From contig NC_068562.1 of NCBI RefSeq assembly GCF_022201045.2, positions 6,182,001 through 6,246,000 of the forward strand: 64,000 nucleotides of DNA, read 5' to 3'. Shown here piece by piece: positions 45,793-58,860 of the stretch. The first letter of the stretch is position 1. Each line of letters begins with the position of its first letter. The position numbers and the translations under genes were made by a program. Source of the stretch: Citrus sinensis (Eukaryota > Streptophyta > Magnoliopsida > Sapindales > Rutaceae). The notes under the pieces were generated by a model. It searched no databases. It had not been told where the DNA came from and saw only the letters and a list, made by a program, of their open reading frames with translations.

Positions 45793-48700
45793 TTACTTGA
45801 AATAGTCTGGTCGTATCGTGATCATATTAGGATGTGACCCATCTTCATCCTTCTTCCAAAGCTCCCCATTGCCTTGAATGTACCATGATACTTTGGGAGA
45901 TAACGGGGTATAGAGATCTGCATGATTGGGAAAACAAATGTGAACTTTACTTTGCATTCTTTCTTTATCATTTACAGAGAGTCTGTAGTTGCTAATAGGA
46001 ATCTATGTAGGATTTCAATACAAAGGCACCACACAAAAAAATTTGTGAAAAACCATCAAATGGAGGTTACAAGGCTAGTCACACATCGTAGATATATACC
46101 TGATGCTGAAAATCACAAATAAGGGAGTGGGGTCAAGATGAATAACCTAATTTTTTTTTTTCAAAATATATTGTCATTAATAGCCTTAGTTCAATCTGGA
46201 TTTTCTTTGTATTTGTGTTTTAAAAGTACTAAGAGGGCAAATTCATTAAGCTTTAAAGCAAATATAAAGCACTAAGATTTCATAGCAAAGATTTGTCCAT
46301 AAAATCTCAGGAGATATATATACCTGTAATCAAGGGTGTATCTGGCTCTCTTGTGCTGTGCAAAACAGAAGTTCCAGATAAAACGGTGATAAAACCACAG
46401 AGCTCTGACGCTATGCTGCTTGCACTTTGACCAGAATAATCCTATGGATATCAAACATGATATCAAAAACATTGTGATACAGATAATGAGGGACAGTTGT
46501 CGAAATATTATAATATCTATATGACTGTGTGATAGCAGTGTTACCTTAAACATTATTGCACTGGCAAAAATAGTAAAAGATGTGAACATGGCATAATAGA
46601 TAGGAGAAACAACTGCTGTGTTGAAAGTATCCAATGCCTGAAATCATGCCAAAATGTTACCAGATGATGTTTGTGCCAGAAAAGATGAAATCCAAACAAT
46701 AATTTGTTCCCGGTTGACCTTGAACTTCAAAGAAACATGTCAGCTATTTCAATTCCTCAGAATACTGTTGAGCAATGCTGAATTGTAAAACACCTTAACA
46801 ACTCCGAGGAAACTAAGATCAGAAATTGAACATAGGGTTCTTTTTTTTTAAAAAAAAAAATCTCCAAAACCAATGCAAATACACTTAAAAGAAACATCGG
46901 TGATACTGGATCAAGGCAATTATTTAACTAACTGGATCTTATTTCTAGTGATATCAAATACACGTTGTTAAGATGATCACCCTGGATTTATATCTAAATC
47001 TTTGAACATTCATATTAATGGGGAAAGATAGGATGCAGTTCCAATCCGTCCCTTTTCACCCTAGTAGAAAACTCAGACACTAGTAGCATGGGTGTATAAA
47101 GCAAACTTTGGATTTAAGAGCATTGTTTAAAAGCCATTAATCATACAAATATTCAGAATTGGATTGGAATTTGATTTGCTAGGATTAAAGTTCAAAATTA
47201 TACTCCATGCAATTTTACAAGTGTCCAAATTGGAGTGAAGAAAATTCTTCACCTTTCAATTCATTACTGTGTTGAATGAATACTTACTGATTTTGACCTG
47301 TTCAACAGAGACACCATTTCGTGTAGTTCCATTTATTAGGAAAAGAGGAGAGAAAGCAAATGCTTACAAAGAATGCATACTTTGACACACCTTCATCAGT
47401 CAAAGAAAGAACAGAGAGAAGTGGATCTAGCAACTTAATGAAAATAACCCAGATAACTGAAAAGTAAGATCTACGATATTTGCCTCTTCCAGGCTCCCTT
47501 AATCAGCCAACAAATTAAGAAACTCATGTACACAGTCTCCTTCAAGATACCTCTAAAGACTCTCTCGAAGACCATGCAGGAGAAGACTAAGCTCAATGCA
47601 CGAGTTCCCACTGTTAATTGGCCTAAATAAAAGATGTGCTCACTAACTCTTGCCCTGCAGACCCAAATGGCTAAGCTATCATCAATTAAAATCTAACTAT
47701 AGCTGCATTCATTAATGGTATAAACGAGAAAAACATGTCATTGGTTGAGATCAGAGTAATAAGAAAAGTTTGTTTTGTGCTTATTAGATAATAGAATATC
47801 AAAATTATTAAAAAGCAAATAATTTTTAGCATTTTTGGCTAAGTTTTCATGGAAAAATACTGATCAAGCATTTCTAAACAGTAAAATAGAAAAACAGAGC
47901 CCACAAAACGGTACAGGAAATGCTCCTAATTGACTGACCCAAACAGAAAAGATAAGAAGTTGACATGTTCTGTGCACAAATAGTGCTCTCCCCTCATTAC
48001 AGGCATTACGTAGAATAAAATGGACAATTTAACTATCAAGCAGTGACACTAGAATACTGTGTTTTTCTTGATAGGAGCACTAAAATATTGCTTATGCCGC
48101 TCTATTATGAACAAAAAATTTCCACAACAAGAGGTAAGTGTATCATAAGACACTAACCATGTTTAGATAATTTAATTGAGTGATAACACAGGTAAGTGCA
48201 ACCATCGCAAAAATCCATGTCTCAATGCACTTGGCTTGGTTCAAGCCCTCTAGTGTCAGCTTTATTGCAATGCCAATGGCTTTTACACTCATAACCTGAA
48301 AGAAATACACATTAAAAAACACTTGGTCATTGTCAATAGATAAACAATATAAAAATGCCTTTTCCAGAAAATATATCAATCTTCAAGAATAAAGGAATGA
48401 ACCAAAATTTGGAGAGAGCAGAAAGAGAAGAACAAGAGCCATGAAAAGTACTAACTGTCAATGAGCCAATCACAGAGCAAATTCCTATATAGATCAATAT
48501 GTTGGTTTGGCCATATCGAGGAGCACAATACAATATCAACACTAGTGCCACGGCTACCACTGAGCCCACATACAAAAGAAATGCTGGAGACAAAATCACC
48601 GAAGGAAATTAAAAAAAAAAAGAAGAAGGTAAGAACCAAAAAAGTGAGCGTTCAATAACTGAAATAAACAAAGGTATCAGCAGCATACCGGGTTGCGTCG

Positions 48701-49409
48701 CTAACACCCAGATTTCTTGAACCGAATTAAGAGACTCCTCTAGAGGAGCATGAAGCACAATCATTGTAGAGCCCACTACGCATAAAAGACAACCCAACAT
48801 TCCCATTTTCTGTAATTTCTCATTCAACATGAAATGTGCCAAAACAGCACTGCCCGTTTGCAAACACAGTTCATAATTCATCAGATAAACTTGTTTGAAC
48901 ACCCTAGTATTATGAGAAGTACTTAAAAGAGAAATTAGAAATCAAGTTCACCTAACGATGATACTCAATGCACCAAGTGGAGTCACCAGGACTGCAGGGG
49001 CGTAAATGTATGCTACAAAATTGGCAATCTCTCCAACTATCACTGTTAAATAATAAAGAGCCAAATCATCATTCTGGGCAACAAGCAAAATTGAATCAAG
49101 AAATGATAAATTATCTTCGAAAACTTACTCGTAAACATTCCAACCCACCATAGCGGCTCTAACAAATAACCATAACCCCCAGAACCTGAAAAAAAATAAC
49201 AAGAATGAACAGTTATAAATAAATAGGGGGAGAAAAAAAAGAGAGCAAATAAGAGAAGAAGAATAATAGTAAAGGAAGAAGGGTATACCAGCACGAGCGC
49301 CGTTGGCGCCGGCCTTGCGGAGGCCCTTCTTCTTGATGATAAAGCTGGAGCCAATGAAGGCACTTGAGACCACAGCCAAAATGAAGCCTATCAAATTACT
49401 CGAGAACAT
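45793..49409 (-). CDS. NIPA-family magnesium transporter
   Basis: Nine exons: 49409-49289, 49185-49129, 49042-48952, 48849-48689, 48583-48456, 48295-48158, 46637-46545, 46441-46324, 45917-45793. They sum to 344 codons (343 residues), the normal size for plant NIPA-like (DUF803) proteins, membrane Mg2+ transporters with about nine helices. Conserved runs include [115 protein letters not shown] and the C-terminal TIRPDYFK. All phases agree. Intron 6 is unusually long (about 1.5 kb) and shows no exon-like frame. The following exon starts at ALDTFN after an AG at 46,638. Confidence 0.95.
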
Positions 49410-50289
49410 CTATCTATTTCTTCTTGTTACGACCGCAGCAGACGACGTAATTGAAATCGAACGGCACTCATCACATCACGTCAGCGAGTGATTGACCAAC
49501 CGACCCGATGCTATTAACTAATAACTCCAATAATTGATTTTGATGATTGATTATCGACAAATTGATTCCAAGACGCAATAGCAGCAGCTTCTGCTGTGAT
49601 TTTGAGGAACGTTGACCGCTCCGTTCAAAGGATACACACTACACAGTCAGAGTGATTTGGTTTGATTTTGGTTCATATTTTTTTACTAATTTGTCTGTCT
49701 CCTTCCTTCCTCAACCGAGCGCGTCGAGTGCGAGACGAGGAGAAGGTCGTTAAGGAACGTAATTTCTCACAACTCATCTCACCTGCCCGCCCTCCACTTG
49801 TGCACTTTTGTCTCAATTCTCGCCTTAATATCTCTCATCCTCTCTCCTCTCCCCTCTCCTCTCTCGCGTATTACTTACTACCAGCTCTAATTATATTTTC
49901 TTAATTATTTTCATTACTCTACGGATTAAAATTATTTTCATTATTTATTTTCGATTGCATACATAAGTTATCAGATTTTTTTCTTCTATTTTTTAGGTCT
50001 ATATTTATGTGAATTGCAGTTTTTCTAAATATTTATTACATATATCTCAAATTTTTTATTTTAAAAAAACTATTACACTTTTCAAATATTATAATTTTCT
50101 TTTAAGCCAAAAAATGTGGCTGTTTCAATTAAAAAAAAGCGCAAAACAAAATGACAAAGGGGCAATATGGTGTGATAAAAATTATGTAATATGTATCTCA
50201 GGATGCCACCGTCATTATTTGAGATTAAAAAATTATATCAATATACTTATCTCAGGTGTTAATTCACTATCTTAGTATGATTACAATTA

Positions 50290-50400
50290 AATAATAATCG
50301 AGATTTTTCTGAATAATTATTACTAAGACTCGAACTCATACATACAATACAACACAACACATAGTTGCCAATAAACTACGAGCCATAAGCGGGATTGAGA
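50290..50400 (-). mobile_element. Possible tRNA-derived SINE fragment
   Basis: The minus strand reads ATGGCTCGTAGTTTATTGGC and, about 40 bases on, ATGAGTTCGAGTCTTA, resembling pol III A and B boxes (the latter close to GGTTCGAATCC). Not verified as a family. Confidence 0.35.
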
Positions 50401-51313
50401 TATTATTAATTGAGGAGTGTAACAACATTATTCTTAGAAAAGACAAAAAGATAATTCTTAAGAGTTTGTCGGTTTCCAATTCTGCCAACCACTCTGCGCC
50501 ACCTAGTTAAAATCTGCTTAAAAAAACCCATTATAAATTCTGCATCAAGGGATCACGTATGAAAAGACAACGAACATGAATGCACGGTGCAAGAGAACCA
50601 CATGGGCAAGCCCATCAAAACACTACCTTACTTTGAGGCTGGAGCCAATCGCCTTCGCCAATGCCACCCATCAAAATGAAGCCCCCACCCCAGTGGCATA
50701 TCTTCATTTAGTTTTCTCGTGTAAATCTCTCACTGTGCATATCTTCATTTACACAGTTCACTATCATGCCCTCAGTAATTCAATAATCATACATTTATCA
50801 GTATTTTTCACTATTTTTTTTCTTTGTGATTTTCTCCTTAAAACTTTCTCGATGATGGAGCTCTCTCGTTTTTTCAAAAGTAGACATGACAAGCACTCAG
50901 TTCTTATACAGATTACACTGTCTCGGTAAGATAACAAAATTAAGGAATCATCACCGCTACAGTGATGACATTACACATGTAAGCTTTATATGTCGATCTT
51001 GCATCAGCAAAAAGGAAACAAAAGTGATTTTTTTTTGCATTAAAAAAATCTGAAAAAAAAAAGGAAGAAAAGACATGAAATTGAAATAAAATGGAAGAAG
51101 AAGACAAGAGGGAGCATCAACGAATTGGGGGATGATGAAGAATATAATAAAGTTATGGCTATATTGAAGTACACTTATAGTGAAATATAAATTTTAATTA
51201 TATACATAAAATAATAATAATAAATAAATTATTATAATTTATTATTTATTACTTTACCTGTGTAGTTGAAATTCAGATCTTATTATATGTGAATTGTATC
51301 GTAACCGAATCCG

Positions 51314-51314
<1 letters not shown>

Positions 51315-51350
<36 letters not shown>

Positions 51351-51351
51351 G
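51315..51351. repeat. (ATA)n microsatellite
   Basis: About twelve uninterrupted ATA/AAT units upstream of the PSI gene. Confidence 0.95.
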
Positions 51352-51866
51352 AGTCAGCAGAACGATATGTCTGATTGTTTGACCAGTTATTCCAAGTCCA
51401 AGCCGGTCATCTGCCACTGCGCGTCTCTCGTCTCCTCGTGTCGTTCTAGAATTAAAATAATAATAATAGTAATAATTATTATCATGATAATAATGCACCT
51501 GACCGGCTGACCTGAGGGCCGAGGCTGACGAGTGTGAATGCGAGTGTGTTTTATTTTCCAATTTAATAATATCATTGTTGGGGCTTGGCGGGCGATGTCA
51601 ATTGGTTGGACTTTTGCTACTTCCTTCTTCTCTTCTCTGTTCTTACCCATCGCTCTTCTTAATGTTCGTTTGATTGGACTGAAACAACTTCGAACTTCTT
51701 TCTTTCTGTTCGTTTTGAAATCCCATTTCGTAGATCCACGTATTTCATCTCTTCTTCTTCTTCTTCTTTATTGTAAGTCTAATTATTCCCTTATTTATTG
51801 TTTCAATTATTTAATTAATTTACCGTGTTTGTGCAGAAAATCGAGTCTTTGTTTGATGGTGTGAGA

Positions 51867-54800
51867 ATGGGAGGGCAGTGCTCAAAGGGTTCCTCTAAAG
51901 CCGACAAAAACAATACAAGGCGTTCGATTTCTCTCAAGTCAAATGGGTTACAGAATCATAAACTGAACCCATCGCCATCACCGCTGGAGCAGCAGCACAA
52001 GGGATTTTCTTCCTTACCTAAGCCTCAATCTGATGATTTTTATGATGGCATTCCGCGGTTCGATGGGGGGCTTTCCCAGAAATCTAAGTCTGTCAGGTCT
52101 ACTCAGGCTGCTGTTGCAAAGGTTTGCTTTTCCAGTTTTCAGTTCTAATTTCTCCGGCCCTCTGTCAATTACGGTTGATCAAAACATATGTGGTTATTAT
52201 ATTCTACTTGTTGAAACTGAAATTGACTCTGTCTTTTGTTGGCTTCTGATGGGACCAATGCATGAATTGGTCGATGGCCATTACCAAATGAGGAAATGAT
52301 TTAGAATTACTTGTTGCCAACTAACTTAATGGAGTCTTCTAGCCAAGTGATTTGTGAGAAATTCACCCTCCATCTTGTTGGGTGAAGTCAAATTTTAAAA
52401 AATTTTGTAGTTGGGAGTAGGTGATTTTTCAGCTATACAGAATGGGAATTAGTTCAGATGCCTGTGATTGCTAAAATTTTAAGTAAACAGGATAGAAAAG
52501 TTCAAAATACTACCCACATCACACAACTCTGATCCTAGGGAGTTTTTATGGGAGAGAATAACTCACACTTTTTAAGGGTTTGAGTGTGAATTAAAAATCA
52601 GAAGCAAAAATAATAATTGAAAGTCATTTGAAAAGCTTTTACAAATAATCAGCAACTTATCCTCTTTATGTTATTTGAAGTTAAAAGATTGCTGAACTTG
52701 AAGTTCTGCAATTAATCATGTGATTAGCTTTCACTGCTTCACTTGCTTATGATGTACAGAAAGCAGTAACAAAGTGCTCCTGTGAGGCAGGTTTCGGAGG
52801 TAAGTGCACGTTTAGGAAGAGCAGGTACTGTTGGACTAGGAAAGGCAGTGGATGTCTTGGATACACTTGGGAGTAGCATGACAAATTTAAACCCTAATAA
52901 TGGATTTTCTGGAGTGGGAACTAAAAGCAATGAACTCTCAATATTAGCTTTTGAGGTTGCAAACACGATAGTCAAGGGTTCCAATCTTATGCTATCCATT
53001 TCTGAAAGCAGTGTCAGACAGTTGAAAGAAGTTGTGCTTCCTGCAGAAGGCGTGCAAAATTTAGTTTCAAAAGATATGGACGAACTCCTGAAGATTTTTG
53101 CAGCTGACAAGAGGTAAAACTGCACAAAATGGGCATGACAATTCCTTCTCCTTGGATGAGCTTGCTTTGATTGCTAATCACCTTGCTGATGCTTCTTTGA
53201 GTTAGTATCTTAAGACTGACTTATGTTTGCAGGGATGATTTGAAAATTTTTACTGGGGAAGTTGTTCGTTTTGGAAATCGCTCTAAAGATCCTCAGTGGC
53301 ACAACTTGGGCCGATATTTTGAGAAGTAATATGGATAAACTCTATCCACTTTGGCTGTCTAGTTCACTATGTACGTCATGATTTGCACCATCATATTTCT
53401 TACGAAGTGTCTTATTTTATTTTGCAGGATTAGCAGAGAACTCATCCCACAAAAGCAACTGAAGCAAGAGGCAGAATTGTTGATGGAGCAATTGATGACT
53501 TTAGTTCAGCATACAGCTGTGAGTCTCATCCTTTGTTCTCTTATGTATGCAAGAACCTTGAATTATTGAATGTGTGGACCCTTCTGTACATGAAAGGGCA
53601 AAAATGTAAATGCAGAAGTTTTAAACTAACCAGTATGATTCTTGTCATGGGTAGCAGTAGTTAATACTGCATTGTTAGGATGCATGGATGAGCTATGTTA
53701 ATGGGAGGGATTTGTTTACTAGCGGGAAATTCCATCAGAAGACAAATTACCTTCCCTATTTTGCTCTGTAACCTAACTCAAGATCACCAAATCAAATAAG
53801 AAAGATGAAAGTAGGTCTCCTTGCCTTAGACCCATGGAGGTATAAATTTTGCCTCTCAGGTGACCATTTGTCATGACCGGGGAATTCGTTATTCTAAATA
53901 GCCTGCAACTGATTCCTTTATCTCTAGCCAATCTCTTACCTCCAAGCAGGAAATCCACAAAATTCTAATCAACATTATTGTATAAAATTTCACCTCTCTT
54001 TCTGTATTGCTAAACAATATAAGAAATCAAAGTCTAATCCATGGGCTCTGCTTCGTTTATTTGTGCGCATTGGTTTCTTGTTGTATAACACTGGAGTAAC
54101 ACAAGCAAACTGTAAACTAAAATTACCTTTTCTTGTGAATATCTAACTGCTGATCATTGATTTATCACATTTTTTGTAAAATTACATGAAAAGTGGGGGT
54201 TAGAAAAAAAAAATACTAATTTTCTGGGGTTCACAGGAATTATACAACGAATTGCAAATATTGGATAGATTTGAACAAGATTGTCAGCATAAGCGTCAAG
54301 AGGAGGATAATCCAGTTGGCAGCCAAAAAGGTAATTTGCTTATTCTTCTCTTTATGCACTTTATACATTGATGTGGTGCAGATATTTTTCTACGCCGTGA
54401 TAAACTATTCTTTTTGGAAACTTCAATAGAGTGCTTACTCAAAAGTATTATATTCTATAGAGAAACTTTTTACAGAATATTTGTAGTACTAAAAAGTTAA
54501 TTCAATGAGAAAAGAAAGAAAGGAAGAACATACACAAGGAACATGATGAATTTTGCATTTGAAGTGAAAAAAACACAATAAGAAAAATTAAAATTGAATT
54601 CCAATTGTGCGCAAGATAACCATTGAATAATATTAAACTTTGGTGTATATTTCTCAAGGGAAAAAAAAAATCAGAATTCCCTTTTGCCGTAAAACCAAGT
54701 ATTTAAAAGTTTTATACCTTTTCTAAATCATCTATAATCTATACAATAAACCAACTTCAAGAAAACAAAATATATAACCAAATCTGTCTAATCAAGTATT

Positions 54801-57660
54801 AAATTAGTGAAACTTGCATTGATATTCCAAATACAATTTTTCATGTTCTAACATAGTTAAGAACTTTATTCCATTCTGTTATACATGAATACAGTCTGAT
54901 AAAACTACCTATGGTGGGCATACGAATATCGCATATTTAGTGCACTTGACAGTTGGGCATGAACCAGATAATTTTGGAGTTTTGGGTAGAACTTGCCTTT
55001 TTCACATGACTTTGAGTGAAGAATCTGCCCTTTATTTACTACCAGTGTATATGTTTGAAAATTATTTGCACGGTAATTGTTTGTACTAATTATGCTTCTG
55101 CAGATACTTAAGAAAAAGTCATAATTGCTCTCTAGTAAAAATCTTTATCCAGCTTGTTCAATATTTTATGTCTAGGTGAGAGCTTCGCAATATTGAGGGC
55201 AGAATTAAAGAGCCAAAGAAAGCAAGTGAAAATTTTGAGGAAAAAGTCTCTTTGGTCCAGAAGTTTGGAAGAGGTAACTATATAAACTGCTTAGATTTAT
55301 TGGGAGGTTTGAAGAAGCATGCAATGTGTTTGTGTGTTTTATATTGTTGATTCAAGACGGGTCAAAACCTAACAAAAAGAAGACATCGCTGGTCAAAATA
55401 ATGTTTCTTAATATAATTTTTGTTTTGGTGTTAATTATTGGTGCTTTCTTAAAGTATAAAAATGTCAACACATAAAAAAACAAAATTTAATTAGCTAAGA
55501 GTGTAAGTGTCATTTTGGATTGCAGGTGATGGAGAAGCTTGTAGATATTGTCACTTTTTTACTACTAGAGATGCATGATGCCTTTGGCAGTACTGGTACG
55601 TATTTATATTTCATTAGGATTTTTCTAGTTGCTTAATTAGGTTTGACTGTTGTAGTTTCTGTTTGCTGGTTCAGTTTGTGTTTTCTTTTGTTTTAAGGAG
55701 TCAAAAGTATTAACATAATTTTGATATCTACTCAGATGGGTGAAATACTGGCCAATGAATCTTGGTTTAGATATAGTTGCCTTAGTGGCCTTCTATGTTT
55801 TCTTGTTCACTCAGTTTTTCTCAAAATCTCTAAAGCTTTTATCTTTAATTTAAATTTTATTGCAATTTATATGGCTTGATAAATTGTGGGGATTATGACT
55901 GCATCTTTGGGGGTTCTTTTGTTTTCTTTTACTGGCTAGAGATTCTTCTTTGTAGCTTTTGGTCTTTGGGATTTCTTGTCCTTTTCTTAGTTGACCTTTA
56001 GTCCCTCTCCTCTGTACATGGCAGCCTATATGCTATCTTGCCTAGAAAGTAAATGTATGGTTCTTTTTTCTTTTTATACACTTGTGCTTTTTTATATTAA
56101 GCCAAGACGTTTTCTGAAACATAATATTTGTGGATTAATATAAGTTGTGTTCTCCTTTGGCTTCCTACAGATGATCATTTCCCATTTAAAGGATCCATGA
56201 GCAATCATCAAAGACTGGGACCTGCTGGCCTGGCCTTGCACTATGCAAACATTATTTTGCAAATTGATTCTCTAGTGAGTTTATTAATTCTGTTCATTGT
56301 CTTTATTCTTTTTCAACTGAATAGAAAGCCATTGTTTCCGTTAATCTGCACAAAAATATAAAAGTAATCTGCATCTTATTCTTATATGCATACCTTCAAT
56401 GTCGGTTTCTTTCTAAATTACGTCTTCAAGATTTCAATTTGGTAAGCTTCTGCCATCAGGTTGCCCGATCAAGTTCCATGCCTCCAAGTACAAGAGATGC
56501 TTTATACCAGAGTTTACCACCAAGCATAAAATCAGCACTACGTTCCAAATTACAATCTTTTCATGTCAAAGAAGAGGTATTTCATGTTTCAATAACGTGA
56601 GTGTTACAGTTCAGATGATACGTACTATTTCACTGCACAGGGGAAGTTGATAAAAGAAGAACTAAACCGGAGTTCTTCCTCTACCGAGTCTCTTTCACTT
56701 TCAGCAACAAGAGAATTGCTTGATCATTTTAAAGTCCTTGTACTCATTCACTGTTGTGGCTGTCATTTCTCTCTGCAGTTCACTGTTGCACAAATAAAAG
56801 ATGAGATGGAGAAGACTTTGCAGTGGCTTGTTCCAATTGCTACTAACACAGCCAAGTAAGATGGCCACCTATTCTGCAAATATATATTTTTCCATTTCTT
56901 TCTAACATGTATTCATATCCTTAAATCATTTCCTTCTCTTTGATCTAATATTCATGTTGTTTTTGGTTGCCAATAATTTGATGCAGAGCCCATCATGGTT
57001 TTGGTTGGGTTGGTGAGTGGGCTAACTTAGGGTGAGTGACAATTCTCTTCTTCTGTCCTTTAGTTTTATTTTTCCTTTCCCCCTTGAAAGTGATTTCATT
57101 ATGGAAATAAAAACATATGCAAAAATTAAACTCTGTATTATTCATGAATAAGGTCCGACCTAAACCGAAAACCAGCTGGCCCAACTGATGTGATTCGTCT
57201 TGAGACACTTTACCATGCTGATAAGGAGAAAACAGAAGCCTATATTCTTGATTTACTGCTCTGGCTTCATCAGCTAGTCAACAAGGCCAGGTTTGGGGTC
57301 ATCAGTGGTGGCATGAAGTCAGCCATCAAATATCCAGTTGGCACATCCATTCAAAAGACAAATAAACACACGAAACCTGAGCCATCTACGTTTCCACCAC
57401 TAACCTCAGAAGAACAGGAGCTCTTGCAGAAGGTAGCGAAGAGAAATCGAGTCCCAGGAATTAGTAAAAGCCTGGACTTTGACAAGATCAGATTGAAACG
57501 GTATGATAGGCTGAGCAAGAGTAGCGGGCAATCCCCACAAAGGGGAAGCAAGGAATTAGCAGCAACTAAGAGGCTTCCTTCTCATGTTCCCATAATTGGT
57601 TTTGGTATAGAAAAGGAGAAGGCACTAGATGTTATCGACCGGGTTGATGTTCTTAGATAA
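51867..57660 (+). CDS. PSK SIMULATOR (PSI)-like protein, DUF3475/DUF668
   Basis: Twelve exons: 51867-52121, 52791-53113, 53233-53325, 53428-53518, 54237-54330, 55176-55273, 55526-55595, 56171-56274, 56460-56576, 56779-56855, 56987-57031, 57153-57660. They total 625 codons (624 residues) with consistent phases. MGGQCSKGS at the chosen ATG is an N-myristoylation motif, which decides against any upstream in-frame start. DUF3475 is at about 135-190 (LSILAFEVANTIVKGSNLM...). DUF668 is at about 355-450 (RLGPAGLALHYANIILQID...FTVAQIKDEMEKTLQWLVPIATNTAKAHHGFGWVGEWA). PSI proteins promote growth downstream of or parallel to phytosulfokine signalling in Arabidopsis. An alternative acceptor for exon 10 at 56,640 would add 46 in-frame residues. 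Intron 4 holds a LINE remnant. Confidence 0.95.
53770..53960 (-). pseudogene. LINE (L1-type) reverse transcriptase fragment in PSI intron 4
   Basis: On the minus strand a 60-codon open stretch includes KIYTSMGLRQGDLLSSFLF, a close match to the RT motif GLRQGDPLSPFLF of plant L1-type non-LTR retrotransposons, preceded by an SPVMTNG-like segment. It is only a fragment, antisense to the host gene. Confidence 0.75.
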
Positions 57661-58860
57661 TTTGCGGAATGATATATACAATCATTATTGGAGTGATTGA
57701 GAGTAATACCTTATAAAAGAGGCCTTGTCATGCATGTTACTTGAGATATATGTTGACCTTCGAAATGAGGGTATGTCTCGAGACCAAAGTCCTCCCTTCT
57801 TCGGGCATTCCATATTTGTGAAGAAGCACCTAGTGGTGGTACAGGGCTGTCTCGACGTTATGCTAAAAGATTTGGCCTTATGCTGAGAATCGTTGGGTTG
57901 GATTTACAAGAGATGATGTATCGAGTTAATGAACGGGCGTGTCGATTGTGTACAAAGTGCAAGATCGTTTTTCTTCAATTGCCTATTTGCCTTTGTTTCT
58001 CGTTTGGAGTTTCTATTGCATTCGTAGTTTATGTTATCCATTTCGTCTTTTTTTCCCGAAATTTTTCCTTAAAATCATTTTCGTATTTTTTGGGCTGGGA
58101 GGATCTTTTTGAGCTCTTGAATCTTTGAACCTCTTATTATCAGTGTAAAAAAGATAAAGTATCTTTTATTATACATTAAATTCTTCAATTCAAATTTGTT
58201 TACAAGTCTCTTTCTTACACAGTCATACATACAAGGTCCTTCTGTTACATTCTTTTATGCATGCAATTCTTTGTTTTGCACTTCATCGTGATTCGTGCAT
58301 ACGAAAGCAGAAGTGTTAAAATATAACCAATAAGGATAAATGACGGTAAATAATTTGAAGGGTCCAAAGACATAAATTTAGACAAATATCAAACTCATGA
58401 GTCATGAGAAGACTTCCTATTTTTATGTACTGACGTAAAGCAATATTCATGTAATGACTTGGATATAAATCACCAACACACAGGCCCTTCAACCTTCGTG
58501 AACCAAAGATTTCAACAGATCGTTCTCAACTCAAATCAATCGACTTTTAATGGACTATTTGGCCAATTTTGGCAAAATTTAAATCCTTGTGTCCGTACAA
58601 TACATGAGTCAATAAGTAGCAGCCTAGATTTTTTATTTTGATTTTTATTTTTCCTTTAAAGGAAGACTAGACCCTGAAATATTTAAGCGCCCGTCGCGCG
58701 TGCACAAGCAAAACAGAAACAAATTGCACGAATCCACTGCTTTCTGGTTTCTGCCTAGAGAGAGATTCTTAATTAACTGCAGAAAGATTCTGCTTTTGGC
58801 AGTAAATTTAAATTTTGTTATTTCATTGACTATTATGTTACAAGCAACAACTTAACACGA
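57661..58860. other. Convergent intergenic region (PSI and LEPA 3' ends)
   Basis: About 1.2 kb between the two stops. No homologous frame recognised; the stretch near 57,770-57,960 is somewhat GC-richer and probably PSI 3' UTR. Confidence 0.5.

Larger units (their letters stand above)
49410..51866. promoter_or_regulatory. Divergent promoter region (NIPA and PSI genes)
   Basis: The two genes point away from each other. A pyrimidine-rich stretch at about 49,830-49,865 and an (ATA)n microsatellite at 51,315-51,351 are present. For the PSI gene, a donor TTATT/GTAAGT (51,772/51,773) and acceptor GTGCAG (51,836) suggest a 64-bp 5'-UTR intron. No additional gene supported. Confidence 0.45.
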
